In this document: piece by piece, positions 1-8,870 of the stretch
Layout: the number at the start of each line of letters is the position of its first letter
How positions within the stretch are numbered: the first letter of the stretch is position 1
Source: an uncultured Methanomassiliicoccales archaeon
GTDB lineage: Archaea > Thermoplasmatota > Thermoplasmata > Methanomassiliicoccales > Methanomethylophilaceae
DNA length: 64,000 nt
Assembly (NCBI GenBank): GCA_934702355.1
Contig: CAKUXX010000006.1
Coordinates: forward strand, 62,001-126,000
Direction: 5' to 3'
The notes under the pieces: model-generated
Told to the model about the DNA's origin: nothing
What the model saw: only the letters and a program-made list of their open reading frames with translations
Database searches by the model: none
Made by a program: the position numbers and the translations under genes

Positions 1-3000
1 GACCAGATCTTCAGGGTCGTGATTTCGCCACCCTCCGGTTTAACCGATACAAAACTGTACCTCAGGAGTTCCGTCTGTTCCGATGTGAGGTTGATGAATC
101 CCTTGCTGTGCTTTTCAGTGGATACAGGGGATGCATTGCCAACAGGGACTCTGATCGTTACGCTATCACTCGATATCACAGGTTTGACATCGAGCTCGAC
201 GACGAGGTTGATCATGTTGATCGGTATATTCGACGAATCGCTCTCGTATTCGGCCACATGTATGATGATGTGTCCTATGGACCCGGACGCAGAAGGCATT
301 GCACCTTCGGGCAGCAGTATTCCCGTGTCGAAGGATATGTTGCTGCTGTTTCCGATCTTGGCGGCTTTATTGTCCGTTACTGGATTGATTTGTCCATCTT
401 CTATTGTGTGGGTCAGAACTGGGGCTGTGGTCGTGGTCTTAGACTCCATAGATTTCAATCCAGCATAGATGAACTGGCTGTTTTCCATGTTTGGGATGTT
501 GGTACCGTTTTCCATGTTTGGGATGTTGGTACCTTCGGCAACTAGATAGAATCCGTTCTGGACATTGGGCTCGGTGTAGCACCCCACATACCAGTATACC
601 GATTCCTTGATGGTGCGGGGGAGGGTGATGGATCCGCTGGCCTTCCAACCGGTGGTTCCTCCCGAATACGTGACCCTTCCCGTGACGGTCTGATATCCGG
701 CTATGTACCATGTCTTCGTGGGCGATTTCGTGGGGTCGCCAAGGACATTATTGGCCTCAATTATCTTCTCACCCGAGACTATCACGAATCCTGAATCGTC
801 ACGGGTCAGATCGGTCGATATGGCGAATGCGCCGTGATACTTCTCGTTGGAAGGTCTTTCGAGCAGAGTGTATCCATAGATGCAACCTGTCTTCTGTGAA
901 TCCGGAATGTTTCCGCTGGTGGTCTCGCCCTCGAATCCTTTGTTGTTCGGTCCGAGGACGGTGAAGTACACCCCTCCGATCAGGACGATCTTGTTGGCAA
1001 ATACATTAGCCGACTTGTAGTCTTCCTTGGTGGCATATGTGGAACTGCTCGTGCGGCTGTGATACCAGCTGAGCTTGGACGTCTCTGCAGACAGTTCCAG
1101 TGTTGTGTTGCCGTTGAGGTTAAATGTCACGATATCGTTTAGTGACAGAAGTGTCGTGGCATTGATGCTGCTTGCATTGGAGGATCCCGATATCCTGATG
1201 TGGGATCCGGAGATCGTCACTTCGGTGAATCTCTGTATGGATTTGATGTAGGTGTTCTCGTATTGATCGTACCCGGTGATCGTGAGGCTGGACGATCCTT
1301 TCGTGGCACTGAAGTTCCCGGAACCGTATATGTCCCCGTAGATTCCGAATTTCGTTCTGAGTTTATCTATGCCATCATTTGAAGACAGTCTCGCATATCC
1401 GGGGAAATCACCGTCGGAGGATGCGGATATCCTGATGTCCGATGCTCCCATCAGCAGAGGGTTATTGAAGAGTTCTTCCAGGTTCGCACTATTATCCTGG
1501 ATCTTCTTGATATCGAGGTTCCCTCCGCCGTATATGTAGTTCAGCACCAACCCTTCTGAGAAGACCGTAGTGGATGAGGAGTCTGTGATTGAGTATGTAT
1601 GATATTTGTCGATCAGCTTGTCGGTCTTTGCCGATGTGGCCGCTTCGGTACCGGCTATTATCGTGCTGTTGATGTACGACTTCCCGTTGAATCCGCCGCC
1701 ATAGACCCCCTGCATCACAATACCCGTTATCAGGAGTATCCTGCAGTTCCTGTCCACAACCTGATTATCATTCACATCCAGTCTGTTATCGTCACCGTAG
1801 CTGCTTCCGCCGTAGATGTTACCGTTGATCCACGCACCGTTCAGAACGATCGTACGGTTGGCATGGGTGGATACTCTATCACTCACTCCCTTTCCGCCGC
1901 CGTACACATCTCCGTTGATGGTGACGTCCTTCTCAAGGACTATGGTTATGCCTCTGGCCTCTGTCTTGGACAGTTCGCCGCCGCCGTACAGGGCATATGG
2001 GTCTGAAAGATTTCCGATCGTGGTTTTTCCAATGATATTCAGGCGTATGGAACCGGACGAGTCGACGCGTCCCGCCTCAGAATCATTTTCCGATCCCATT
2101 CCGCCGCCGTAGACGCACTCTGTGATTGTAGTCTTCTTACCATCGGAACCGATGGATATGCTGATGTCGCTCTCGGTCTTGAGCTTGGAGAATCCTCCGC
2201 CGCCGTAGACGTTCTTGACTGTCGATTTATCGTCTGTCGATCCGCTGATATCTATGCTTACGCTTGTCGCCTTTACGTAGGCATATCCTGAGTAGTCTTT
2301 TGTACTATCGTAGTTGCTCGAGAACCCGTTCTGTCCAGAAGTATCAGTCTTATACCAGTCGATTTTCTCTATAATGTCGTTTTTGATGACATCGATTTTG
2401 GGTGTTACCTGGTCAAGTTTGGATTTATCTATGCCTTTGCCTGCACCGTAGACGCCCTCACCTACTGTTGCGTTTTCGGTTACAGATATGGATATCGTGT
2501 CGGCGTCAACAGAGGCCACATCATTGCAAACGCCATTATCACCCGCGAGATTCGCAACCGATTCGCCGCCGCCGTACACGTTTCCATTCACTTTTGCGTT
2601 TCCGGCTATGTTGATGGCTATTGTTTTCACGTACACTCTGGATTTTCCAGTTGTGTCGTCTTTTGCCTTTGATCCTGTAGTGCCATTGTGCGTGTTGAGT
2701 GTTCCAGCGGGGTTATGAAGGACCTTGTCGACCCCTCCGCGGCCTCCCCCGAACACATCTCCAAGGATCGTTCCACCTGTGATATCGATCGATATGCTGT
2801 AGATCGGATTCTCATAAGTGCCTATGTCGCCTCTGTATCCGCCGCCGTACACATTGCCCACAATCGCGGATCCTCCGACTTTCACGGAGATTCTACCCTC
2901 GGCAGACATGGATGCGTATGTCGAATAATCATAGGTGTCATATCCGCCGCCGTACACATTGGCAACTCTGGCGGCATCGATTATGGAGAGGCTTATATTT

Positions 3001-4577
3001 TTCACACAGGATTTTCCGTTATCGTGGGTTTTTCCGTCTGTGATCGATCCGCTGAGGGAATGTACGATGGTGGCATTTCCCGAGACTTCCAGATTCGCAT
3101 TCGCGACATATGAGTTGCCCCTTCTTCCGGAAGCTTGGGCATCCCAGACGGAAGAGCTGCCCGAGATGTACACGTTCGTGCTTCCGTTCACGTCCCCGTC
3201 GTTGGAACCTCCCGTAAGAATGGAGGATTCATAGAGTGTGATGCCCAGGATATCGAGAATGTTGGACTTCTCACCATATATGGTGTTCTCCTCATAGCTG
3301 TCCCCGGGCATTATGAGTCCGGTCAGGTAGAGGTAGACATCTTTCTCGATGATACCTGTCTTACCTCCGCCTCCGATCAGAGAGTCGAGGACAACGGCAT
3401 CCCTTACCACCATGTATGCGGAATTAGATTGTGTTACATTCGGACTTCCTGCTACAAGGTTGTTGTACACACCGCTGTGTATTATGACAAAACTTCCGAG
3501 AGGTGTGGCCTCGGATTTGGCACCAGCGTAGATCTCTCTACCGATTGTGGTGTTATTGGTTCCCGCAGACCCGCCAACCAAGGTTGGGTACAGATCCTCG
3601 GAGTTTGCAGAGTTGGTTTTCCATTTTTCAGTCGTGACTCCCGATCCTATTATCAGAACGTGGCCATTTCCCTTCAGTGAACTTGCAGTTTCGCACTTAT
3701 CTGCATGTTTTTCGCTATTACCGACAATCTTTGTATTGTCGATGATCACATCGCATGTAATGTCTCCTCTGCAGAAGATTTTCAGTTTTCCAGAGTTTTG
3801 TATGGAGGTTCCGTCCTCATTTTGTGTGTCGTTGCGTATAGTAAATCCGATCTCGGCAGGCGTTTTGTTAATCCATACGCCTGTAACTGTATTGTCCGGA
3901 CCCCATGCATTTTCCAGATGAGTCCTGTCATTCAGTAGGACAAAGTTGGTGTAGATAGTTCCGTCTTCGAATGACATGAAATTGTTGTTAGAGTTCTGTG
4001 TGACATTCTCGGATGTTATGTAATGGATGTTTTTGACGACACCCCATGTGGCTCTGATGTGTATTTTGCCATCATTGCCTGTGGCATTCTCCATCTGCTG
4101 TTGAGATATTACTTCGCCGGGATAGTATGTTTTGGAGCTCCATTCGTCTCCGATAACATATTGCCAACCAGTGAATACGAGGGTTTTACCTACCTCGTAT
4201 TTTTTGATCTCATACCATTTTCCAGGATCCTCTTTAAAAGTCGTGGATCCACCATTCGCGACGGTTCCTTTGAACCACATCTGCGGATTGTACTCTGTCG
4301 AGACTATGCTCCCAAGGTATTCTACTTCGACAGGACCGTATCCGGTGTCGCCTGGTGTTTTATTGGTATCATTGTTGTTATTCCAGCCATCTGGGAGTTC
4401 GCCAGGGTGGTACACTACTGTGTGTGTCTGAGAACCATTGTTATCTGCGGAAGCAGGCCCGATCGCAACGATCATCGGGATGAGCGAAGCTACAAGCAAT
4501 ATCACTACGAACAAGGCGCTCGCGCGACGTTTCGCCTTGTCGGCACCACTTGCGTGATTCACTCCTTTTCTGCTCAT
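1..4577 (-). CDS. Very large secreted YGGG-repeat adhesin-like surface protein (3' end outside window)
   Basis: Reading leftward from ATG 4577 the frame stays open to the window edge, more than 1,500 codons, so the C-terminus is missing. A GGAGGG ribosome site lies just upstream and a TATA-like ATATAAAG box is near 4687-4694. The N-terminus is basic, followed by a hydrophobic segment (about residues 17-40, ending PASADNN), which fits a signal peptide. An InlB-B-like segment follows (around residues 90-150, with GWQYVIGDEW and ATWGVV). Between about 1.5 and 3.4 kb the motif VYGGG or a close variant recurs roughly a dozen times, every 25-40 residues, a pattern typical of right-handed beta-helix surface proteins. 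A perfect-period 27-bp duplication (481-534) gives GTNIPNMEN twice. It is probably an exported cell-envelope adhesin; the ligand is unknown. Confidence 0.8.
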   Translation of the reverse strand, partial: MSRKGVNHASGADKAKRRASALFVVILLVASLIPMIVAIGPASADNNGSQTHTVVYHPGELPDGWNNNNDTNKTPGDTGYGPVEVEYLGSIVSTEYNPQMWFKGTVANGGSTTFKEDPGKWYEIKKYEVGKTLVFTGWQYVIGDEWSSKTYYPGEVISQQQMENATGNDGKIHIRATWGVVKNIHYITSENVTQNSNNNFMSFEDGTIYTNFVLLNDRTHLENAWGPDNTVTGVWINKTPAEIGFTIRNDTQNEDGTSIQNSGKLKIFCRGDITCDVIIDNTKIVGNSEKHADKCETASSLKGNGHVLIIGSGVTTEKWKTNSANSEDLYPTLVGGSAGTNNTTIGREIYAGAKSEATPLGSFVIIHSGVYNNLVAGSPNVTQSNSAYMVVRDAVVLDSLIGGGGKTGIIEKDVYLYLTGLIMPGDSYEENTIYGEKSNILDILGITLYESSILTGGSNDGDVNGSTNVYISGSSSVWDAQASGRRGNSYVANANLEVSGNATIVHSLSGSITDGKTHDNGKSCVKNISLSIIDAARVANVYGGGYDTYDYSTYASMSAEGRISVKVGGSAIVGNVYGGGYRGDIGTYENPIYSISIDITGGTILGDVFGGGRGGVDKVLHNPAGTLNTHNGTTGSKAKDDTTGKSRVYVKTIAINIAGNAKVNGNVYGGGESVANLAGDNGVCNDVASVDADTISISVTENATVGEGVYGAGKGIDKSKLDQVTPKIDVIKNDIIEKIDWYKTDTSGQNGFSSNYDSTKDYSGYAYVKATSVSIDISGSTDDKSTVKNVYGGGGFSKLKTESDISISIGSDGKKTTITECVYGGGMGSENDSEAGRVDSSGSIRLNIIGKTTIGNLSDPYALYGGGELSKTEARGITIVLEKDVTINGDVYGGGKGVSDRVSTHANRTIVLNGAWINGNIYGGSSYGDDNRLDVNDNQVVDRNCRILLITGIVMQGVYGGGFNGKSYINSTIIAGTEAATSAKTDKLIDKYHTYSITDSSSTTVFSEGLVLNYIYGGGNLDIKKIQDNSANLEELFNNPLLMGASDIRISASSDGDFPGYARLSSNDGIDKLRTKFGIYGDIYGSGNFSATKGSSSLTITGYDQYENTYIKSIQRFTEVTISGSHIRISGSSNASSINATTLLSLNDIVTFNLNGNTTLELSAETSKLSWYHSRTSSSTYATKEDYKSANVFANKIVLIGGVYFTVLGPNNKGFEGETTSGNIPDSQKTGCIYGYTLLERPSNEKYHGAFAISTDLTRDDSGFVIVSGEKIIEANNVLGDPTKSPTKTWYIAGYQTVTGRVTYSGGTTGWKASGSITLPRTIKESVYWYVGCYTEPNVQNGFYLVAEGTNIPNMENGTNIPNMENSQFIYAGLKSMESKTTTTAPVLTHTIEDGQINPVTDNKAAKIGNSSNISFDTGILLPEGAMPSASGSIGHIIIHVAEYESDSSNIPINMINLVVELDVKPVISSDSVTIRVPVGNASPVSTEKHSKGFINLTSEQTELLRYSFVSVKPEGGEITTLKIW
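481..534 (-). repeat. 27-bp tandem duplication inside the adhesin gene
   Basis: Two adjacent 27-bp units (481-507 and 508-534) differ only at the last base and encode the nonapeptide GTNIPNMEN twice. Because the period is a multiple of three, copy-number change would keep the frame. Confidence 0.9.
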
Positions 4578-5069
4578 GCTTCTGTCCCTCCTTGACATGT
4601 TTCCGCCCGTTCCTTCCGGGCTCTCGTACTAAGTTTTCAGTCTCTGTTCTGAATTTTTTAGTGTAATGCAAAAAAATGACGAGATGCATATAAAGATATC
4701 TAGCATGCTATGGATTATGTTCTCGGTTGTAGATACCTAGAACTCTCTGTTTTTCTATATATTTTCTATATTTTGAGTGATTTTTGGATTTAACAGAGAT
4801 TAACAATGTACTAAACAATACATCATTGAATATAAATAATCGATTTTTCAATCGATAGCGTGCTATATGTCCGTTAATCCATTACAACGAGATAGATATA
4901 GAATATTCGAATATGAATAAAAATCCATGTTTATCATCGTAGGAATCCTGCATTTAGAAATATGATGCGGGGGGGGGGGGTTTCGACATCATATTGTAAG
5001 CATCAAAGCATGATTCTGAGCATCCTTTGTCTGTTTTGGCGATGATTCCGAGACACTTGTCTAAAGGGG
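4578..5069. other. AT-rich intergenic region with a 12-G homopolymer
   Basis: No gene is supported here. The left part (4600-4700) is the adhesin leader and promoter (TATA-like box near 4687-4694 on the minus strand). 4700-4960 is strongly AT-rich. A run of twelve G sits at 4969-4980. The GC-rich, coding-like signal of the next gene begins abruptly near 5065. Confidence 0.7.
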
Positions 5070-5106
5070 GTTTTCGGTCACCCCTCGGGGGACCGTTCTT
5101 AAGACC

Positions 5107-5655
5107 TTGCCGTGTCCGAAGGTCATGCACCCCGATCAAGCCGACGTCCTCGAGGCGATCCGTACCTCCATCTTCGAGCTGGACGGCATGATCGGACCGC
5201 GCAGATCGGCAATGGTGGTGTCCGGTTCGATGGTGCCTCCGTTCAGAGGTGTATCTACCAATGAGGCACCGCAGTATGCCACATTCCGCGTGATGGTCGC
5301 ACCTATCCTGGGGACGTTGGGCTTCAGCGACGTGACCCTCGACACAGGATGCATGTGCCGTCTGCCCAATCTCGCCGTGTCCATCGCGGCGGCCAACTGC
5401 CCGATGTCGGAGCCGGTATGCAATCTCCTCGACACCATGCGCAGAAGCGGCATCGGCCGCGGGTTCGCCACGGACGGCATAAGATGGGCGCAGGGCAGGT
5501 CCGACGGACGCAGGGTGAGGATAACACATGTGGTCGACCTGAGCCCTTATTTCATAGAGGTCCTCGACAGGATGAGGTTCAGGGAATCCGTGGAGGCCGA
5601 CCGCACGGAGCTCTCGCTCTTCGTAGAGACGTTCTCAAAAGATGCCGACGGGTGA
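5107..5655 (+). CDS. Orphan protein of unknown function, probably 5'-truncated
   Basis: The frame has the high-GC third positions of genuine genes in this genome and ends immediately before the convergent glycerol kinase stop. No convincing family is recognised. The protein contains a Cys-rich patch (TLDTGCMCRLPNLAV) and a C-terminal charged segment. The only starts are weak: TTG 5107 without a ribosome site, or internal ATG 5125. Coding-like codons continue upstream of 5107 to about 5065, where they hit TAA (5062-5064) at the edge of AT-rich DNA. This looks like the surviving 3' part of a longer gene. It could also be an intact gene with an unusual start. Confidence 0.45.
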   Translation: MPCPKVMHPDQADVLEAIRTSIFELDGMIGPRRSAMVVSGSMVPPFRGVSTNEAPQYATFRVMVAPILGTLGFSDVTLDTGCMCRLPNLAVSIAAANCPMSEPVCNLLDTMRRSGIGRGFATDGIRWAQGRSDGRRVRITHVVDLSPYFIEVLDRMRFRESVEADRTELSLFVETFSKDADG

Positions 5656-7152
5656 TCAGAGATCCGCCCCGGTCCCGCGGCCCACGTACCTCAGGGCGGA
5701 ATACCAGCAGTCCAGCTTCTCCTTCCTAACGGAATCAGCCATGGTAGGTTCGAATCTGCGGTCCAGGGACCACATGTCCCTGATATCATCAAGACCGTCC
5801 CAGAATCCCACGGTCAGTCCGGCCATGTATGCTGCACCCGAGGCTGTTGACTCTATGCACTTCGGACGTTCGACCACCGCCCCTGTGATATCAGCCAGGA
5901 ACTGGCAGAGGAACCCGTTCGCGCTGGCGCCGCCGTCCACTTTGATAGTGTTAATCCTCTTCCCCGAGTCGGACTCCATCGCGCGGATGACGTCATGGGC
6001 CTGGTACGCTATCGACTCCAATGCCGCGCGTGCGATATGGCAGCGGTTCGTGGCACGTGTGAGGCCGGTTATCACGCCTCTCGCATCCTGAAGCCAATAC
6101 GGCGCCCCCAGTCCGGTAAATGCAGGCACTATGCAGCATCCGCATGTGTCCTCCACGGATTCGGCCATCCTCTCGGTCTCCCACGACGCCTCGACAATCT
6201 GGAGCTCGTCCCTCAGCCACTGCACCGCGGCGCCGGCTATGTACACGGATCCCTCCAGGGCATAGTTTGTCCTGCCGTTCAGCGTCCATGCCACCGTGGA
6301 CAGCATCCCGCTCGCCGGGACGGCCGGGGAATCCCCCGTATTCATCAGTAGGAACCCACCGGTCCCGAACGTGATCTTGATGTCGCCGTCGTTGAGGCAC
6401 GACTGTCCGAACAGTGCCGATTGCTGATCTCCGATGGCGGACGCGATCGGTATGGACGCTCCGACGATCTCGGAATCCGTGTTCCCGAACACGTGCGAGC
6501 ACGGAACGGGTTCCGGCAGCATACAGCGGGGAACATTCAGGATCTCCAGGATGTCGTCGTCCCAATCCAGCCTGTTTATGTCGAACATCATGGTGCGGGA
6601 CGCATTAGAATGGTCTGTCTTGTGAACAGATCCCGATGTGAGGCACCATATCAGCCAACTCTCCACGGTCCCGAACAGAAGGTCCCCTTCCTCCGCGCGC
6701 CTGCGCACGCCCGGGACATTGTCCAATATCCACTTCAGCTTAGTTCCGGAGAAATACGGATCCACTCTGAGCCCCGTCTTGGACAGGATCGTCTCCGAAT
6801 GTCCGGAATCCCTGATCTCCCTGCAGATGTCCGAGGTCCTTCTGTCCTGCCAGACTATCGCATTGTGAACCGGTAATCCCGTGTCCCTGTCCCAGACGAC
6901 GGTGGTCTCCCTCTGATCGGTGATGCCAATGGCTTTGCACCCTTGGGGACCTCCCATCTTGGACAGGCAATCCTTCAGCGTGTGCAGCGCGGCATCCCAG
7001 ATCTCTATCGGGTCGTGCTCCACCAGCCCGTCGCCGGGATAGATCTGCCTCAGATTCCTCTGGGATATCGCCAGCACGCTCCCGTCATGGCCGAACGCCA
7101 TGCTCCGCACGCTGGTGGTTCCCGCATCGACCGCGACGACGTATCCGTCCAT
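5656..7152 (-). CDS. glpK: Glycerol kinase
   Basis: At 498 residues it matches the usual FGGY-family glycerol kinase length. It should phosphorylate glycerol to sn-glycerol 3-phosphate with ATP in the cytoplasm. The N-terminal phosphate-binding motif DAGTTSVRSMAF is at residues 9-20; GITDQRETTVVWDR and NAIVWQDRRT are characteristic of glycerol kinase. The C-terminal FGGY signature region is seen in VDGGASANGFLCQFLAD. The stop is four bases from the start of no other gene on this strand; the upstream ATPase gene (7157) ends five bases before the ATG, so the two are probably co-transcribed. No glycerol transporter or glycerol-3-phosphate dehydrogenase is adjacent. Confidence 0.95.
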   Translation of the reverse strand: MDGYVVAVDAGTTSVRSMAFGHDGSVLAISQRNLRQIYPGDGLVEHDPIEIWDAALHTLKDCLSKMGGPQGCKAIGITDQRETTVVWDRDTGLPVHNAIVWQDRRTSDICREIRDSGHSETILSKTGLRVDPYFSGTKLKWILDNVPGVRRRAEEGDLLFGTVESWLIWCLTSGSVHKTDHSNASRTMMFDINRLDWDDDILEILNVPRCMLPEPVPCSHVFGNTDSEIVGASIPIASAIGDQQSALFGQSCLNDGDIKITFGTGGFLLMNTGDSPAVPASGMLSTVAWTLNGRTNYALEGSVYIAGAAVQWLRDELQIVEASWETERMAESVEDTCGCCIVPAFTGLGAPYWLQDARGVITGLTRATNRCHIARAALESIAYQAHDVIRAMESDSGKRINTIKVDGGASANGFLCQFLADITGAVVERPKCIESTASGAAYMAGLTVGFWDGLDDIRDMWSLDRRFEPTMADSVRKEKLDCWYSALRYVGRGTGADL

Positions 7153-7156
7153 GTGA

Positions 7157-8476
7157 TCATCCGCGGTAGACGTCTGCCAGGTCTCTCAATACAATGCCCG
7201 TGTCGCCCTTCGCCTTCGTCCTCAGGTCGGGGTCGAACCCGCTTCCGGAGAACATGATGTAGAGCTTGTTGGAGCCTTCGATCCTCTTCCCCCTTCCCAT
7301 GAGCTCGTCCAGGTCCGCGACGCTGAATGGATCCCCTTTGAGCCTGCATCTGCACACGATCATGCGCTTGACGCCGTTGATGTTGGCGCTGGCGACGAAG
7401 TCCACAACGGAGTCCTTGGAATCGTCCTTCCTGCGGAGCCTTCCTATGAATGAATAATCGTATTCGCGGACGACGTAGTCCATGCAGATCGATTTGAATC
7501 CTTTCTCCATATATCCGTCGATCATGGGCTTGGCGGCCTCGAACGCATCCTGCGGCGATTCGAACTCCACCAGATGGGTGTACTTGTACACCACCTCGTA
7601 GAAGAAGCGGATGATGTTGCTGCATATGCTGTACACCGCCCTGCGGGGTATGCCCGAGGAGGTCTCCTTCAATATCAGTCCCTTGTGCTCCATGTCCTCC
7701 AGGAGCTTGGTGCAGAACGATGCACTCAGTCCGGTCCTGTCCGCTATGTCGCGAACGTTCTCGCATCCGTCCGCCATGGCGGAGAGGATCTTGCTGCACG
7801 ACGAGCTAACGGATGTCTCGGTGGACACCATGCCCTCGACCTCCAGCGAGAACACGGACATGTGGTCGAAGAACTGGTCCCTTATCGCATCCACGGGGTC
7901 GCCGGTGATGAGCTCCTGGTATGCCGGGGTACCTCCGACGATGCTGTATGCCATGATGTGCTGCAGCGGTGTGTAATTGGGATGGAATCCCTTGCAGTCC
8001 AGATAGGACATCGGTTTAAGATCAAGAGTGTAATAGAATCTGCCGAACACGGAGCTGTTGTTGTCGCATACGATCAGCAGCATCCTGCTGGACAGCAGCT
8101 CGCGGTTCATGAACGACCTGAGGTATGAATTGAATTCCGGGAAGTTGTCGATGAGATCGGAGAACCTGTCGATTATGACCACGGTCCTCTTCCTCTTGCA
8201 GATGTCGGCCAGCGTGGGAAGCAGGTCCAGGATGTCGGTGATCTCTATCTCGTGATCGGAATGCCTGGTCAGGGCGAGGCTGATCTCCTTGAGGTTGTCG
8301 CTCTTCAGGCCGCCCGTGCCGGTGATGTATATGTGGTCCTTGTCCCTGCAGAACCATTTGAGCAGGGCGGTCTTGCCCAGATGCTTGCGTCCGCATATGG
8401 CACAGGCTATAGGTGCCTTCTCGTAGAGCTTCTCGAGATACCCCAATTCATCCGCACGGCCGACGCATCCATCCAT
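7157..8476 (-). CDS. Archaeal STAND-like ATPase with winged helix and DUF234-type C-terminus
   Basis: 439 residues. The Walker A motif CGRKHLGKTALL lies at about residues 28-39 and a Walker B-like VVIIDRF at about 98-104. A winged-helix segment follows at about 235-285 (VRDIADRTGLSASFCTKLL), and the C-terminal part has a DUF234/nuclease-like region (DSVVDFVASANINGVKRMIV). This is the architecture of the archaeal ATPase family PF01637, widespread and mostly uncharacterised; some are linked to mobile elements or stress. ATG 8476 is preceded by a TATA-like GTTTTTATC around 8500-8510, so the transcript is probably leaderless. It overlaps no neighbour and probably heads a short transcript with glpK. 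Confidence 0.85.
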   Translation of the reverse strand: MDGCVGRADELGYLEKLYEKAPIACAICGRKHLGKTALLKWFCRDKDHIYITGTGGLKSDNLKEISLALTRHSDHEIEITDILDLLPTLADICKRKRTVVIIDRFSDLIDNFPEFNSYLRSFMNRELLSSRMLLIVCDNNSSVFGRFYYTLDLKPMSYLDCKGFHPNYTPLQHIMAYSIVGGTPAYQELITGDPVDAIRDQFFDHMSVFSLEVEGMVSTETSVSSSCSKILSAMADGCENVRDIADRTGLSASFCTKLLEDMEHKGLILKETSSGIPRRAVYSICSNIIRFFYEVVYKYTHLVEFESPQDAFEAAKPMIDGYMEKGFKSICMDYVVREYDYSFIGRLRRKDDSKDSVVDFVASANINGVKRMIVCRCRLKGDPFSVADLDELMGRGKRIEGSNKLYIMFSGSGFDPDLRTKAKGDTGIVLRDLADVYRG

Positions 8477-8572
8477 ATGCCGAAATCAGCATCCGAGATA
8501 GATAAAAACTGTGTCCTGGCCAGAATGGTTGGATGTATCGTGTCCTGTTGAGAATCTATCAGATGTCATTAG

Positions 8573-8588
8573 TTTAGTCATTCCTAAA
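8573..8588. promoter_or_regulatory. DtxR-like operator box 1
   Basis: TTTAGTCATTCCTAAA: an interrupted inverted repeat (TTTAG/CTAAA, six-base spacer) of the type bound by DtxR/MntR metal regulators. It lies just upstream of the TATA box at 8589-8600. Confidence 0.5.
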
Positions 8589-8600
8589 TTATAAATATGA
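8589..8600 (+). promoter_or_regulatory. TATA box between two operator boxes
   Basis: TTATAAATATGA fits an archaeal TATA box. The transcript start would be expected near 8617-8622, which places operator box 2 over the core promoter. Confidence 0.5.
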
Positions 8601-8616
8601 TTTAGGCTATCCTAAA
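8601..8616. promoter_or_regulatory. DtxR-like operator box 2
   Basis: TTTAGGCTATCCTAAA is a perfect 6+4+6 palindrome (TTTAGG/CCTAAA), close to the TTAGG-N-CCTAA core of DtxR/IdeR-type sites. It starts 28 bp after box 1 and lies between TATA box and expected transcript start, which suits metal-dependent repression. Confidence 0.55.
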
Positions 8617-8656
8617 ATCATGGAGGCCCAAGCGGGCCTGCGGAGGTAGAACGACG

Positions 8657-8770
8657 ATGAGACTCGACATAAGGACGCTTCTGAACAGCATCATGCTGTC
8701 GGAATACGACGATCCGACGCTCCTGAGGGAGGACGAGACAGAGGAGGTGGATATCAGAGGAATGGTCTGA
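8657..8770 (+). CDS. Small acidic protein, 37 residues, behind metal-regulator-like boxes
   Basis: ATG 8657 follows GGAGGT (8642-8647) with ideal spacing. The product begins MRLDIRTLLNSIMLSEYDD and ends EEVDIRGMV: an amphipathic N-terminal part and a strongly acidic C-terminal part. No family is recognised. A hairpin (GGCCC-AAGC-GGGCC, 8625-8638) lies just upstream of the ribosome site, and a nine-codon leader ORF (ATG 8620 to TAG 8647-8649) ends inside it. The two DtxR-like boxes and the TATA box upstream suggest iron- or manganese-dependent expression. It is too short for certainty, but ribosome site, promoter and codon use agree. Confidence 0.5.
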   Translation: MRLDIRTLLNSIMLSEYDDPTLLREDETEEVDIRGMV

Positions 8771-8790
8771 TACAGATTTGTCAAATCATA

Positions 8791-8839
8791 GGCGCCCGGT
8801 TATAGCATAGCCGTAGTATCACAATTGGGGCCGGGCGCC
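8791..8839. terminator. GC-rich hairpin downstream of the small gene
   Basis: GGCGCCCGG (8791-8799) pairs with CCGGGCGCC (8831-8839) around a 31-nt loop. It lies between the convergent small gene and nitrilase gene. There is no clear T run, so it may be a terminator, processing site or part of a small RNA. Confidence 0.35.
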
Positions 8840-8870
8840 CCGTATACCATAACATCTTACTGATGCGACA

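Noticed and set aside
4962..5020. Short frame through the 12-G run as a phase-variable gene
   Set aside because: It stops within 20 codons in the present frame and does not connect with the downstream gene, which has its own TAA at 5062.
4954..5529. 191-codon minus frame opposite the orphan gene
   Set aside because: Composition is His/Arg-rich and not protein-like; third-position pattern supports the plus strand.
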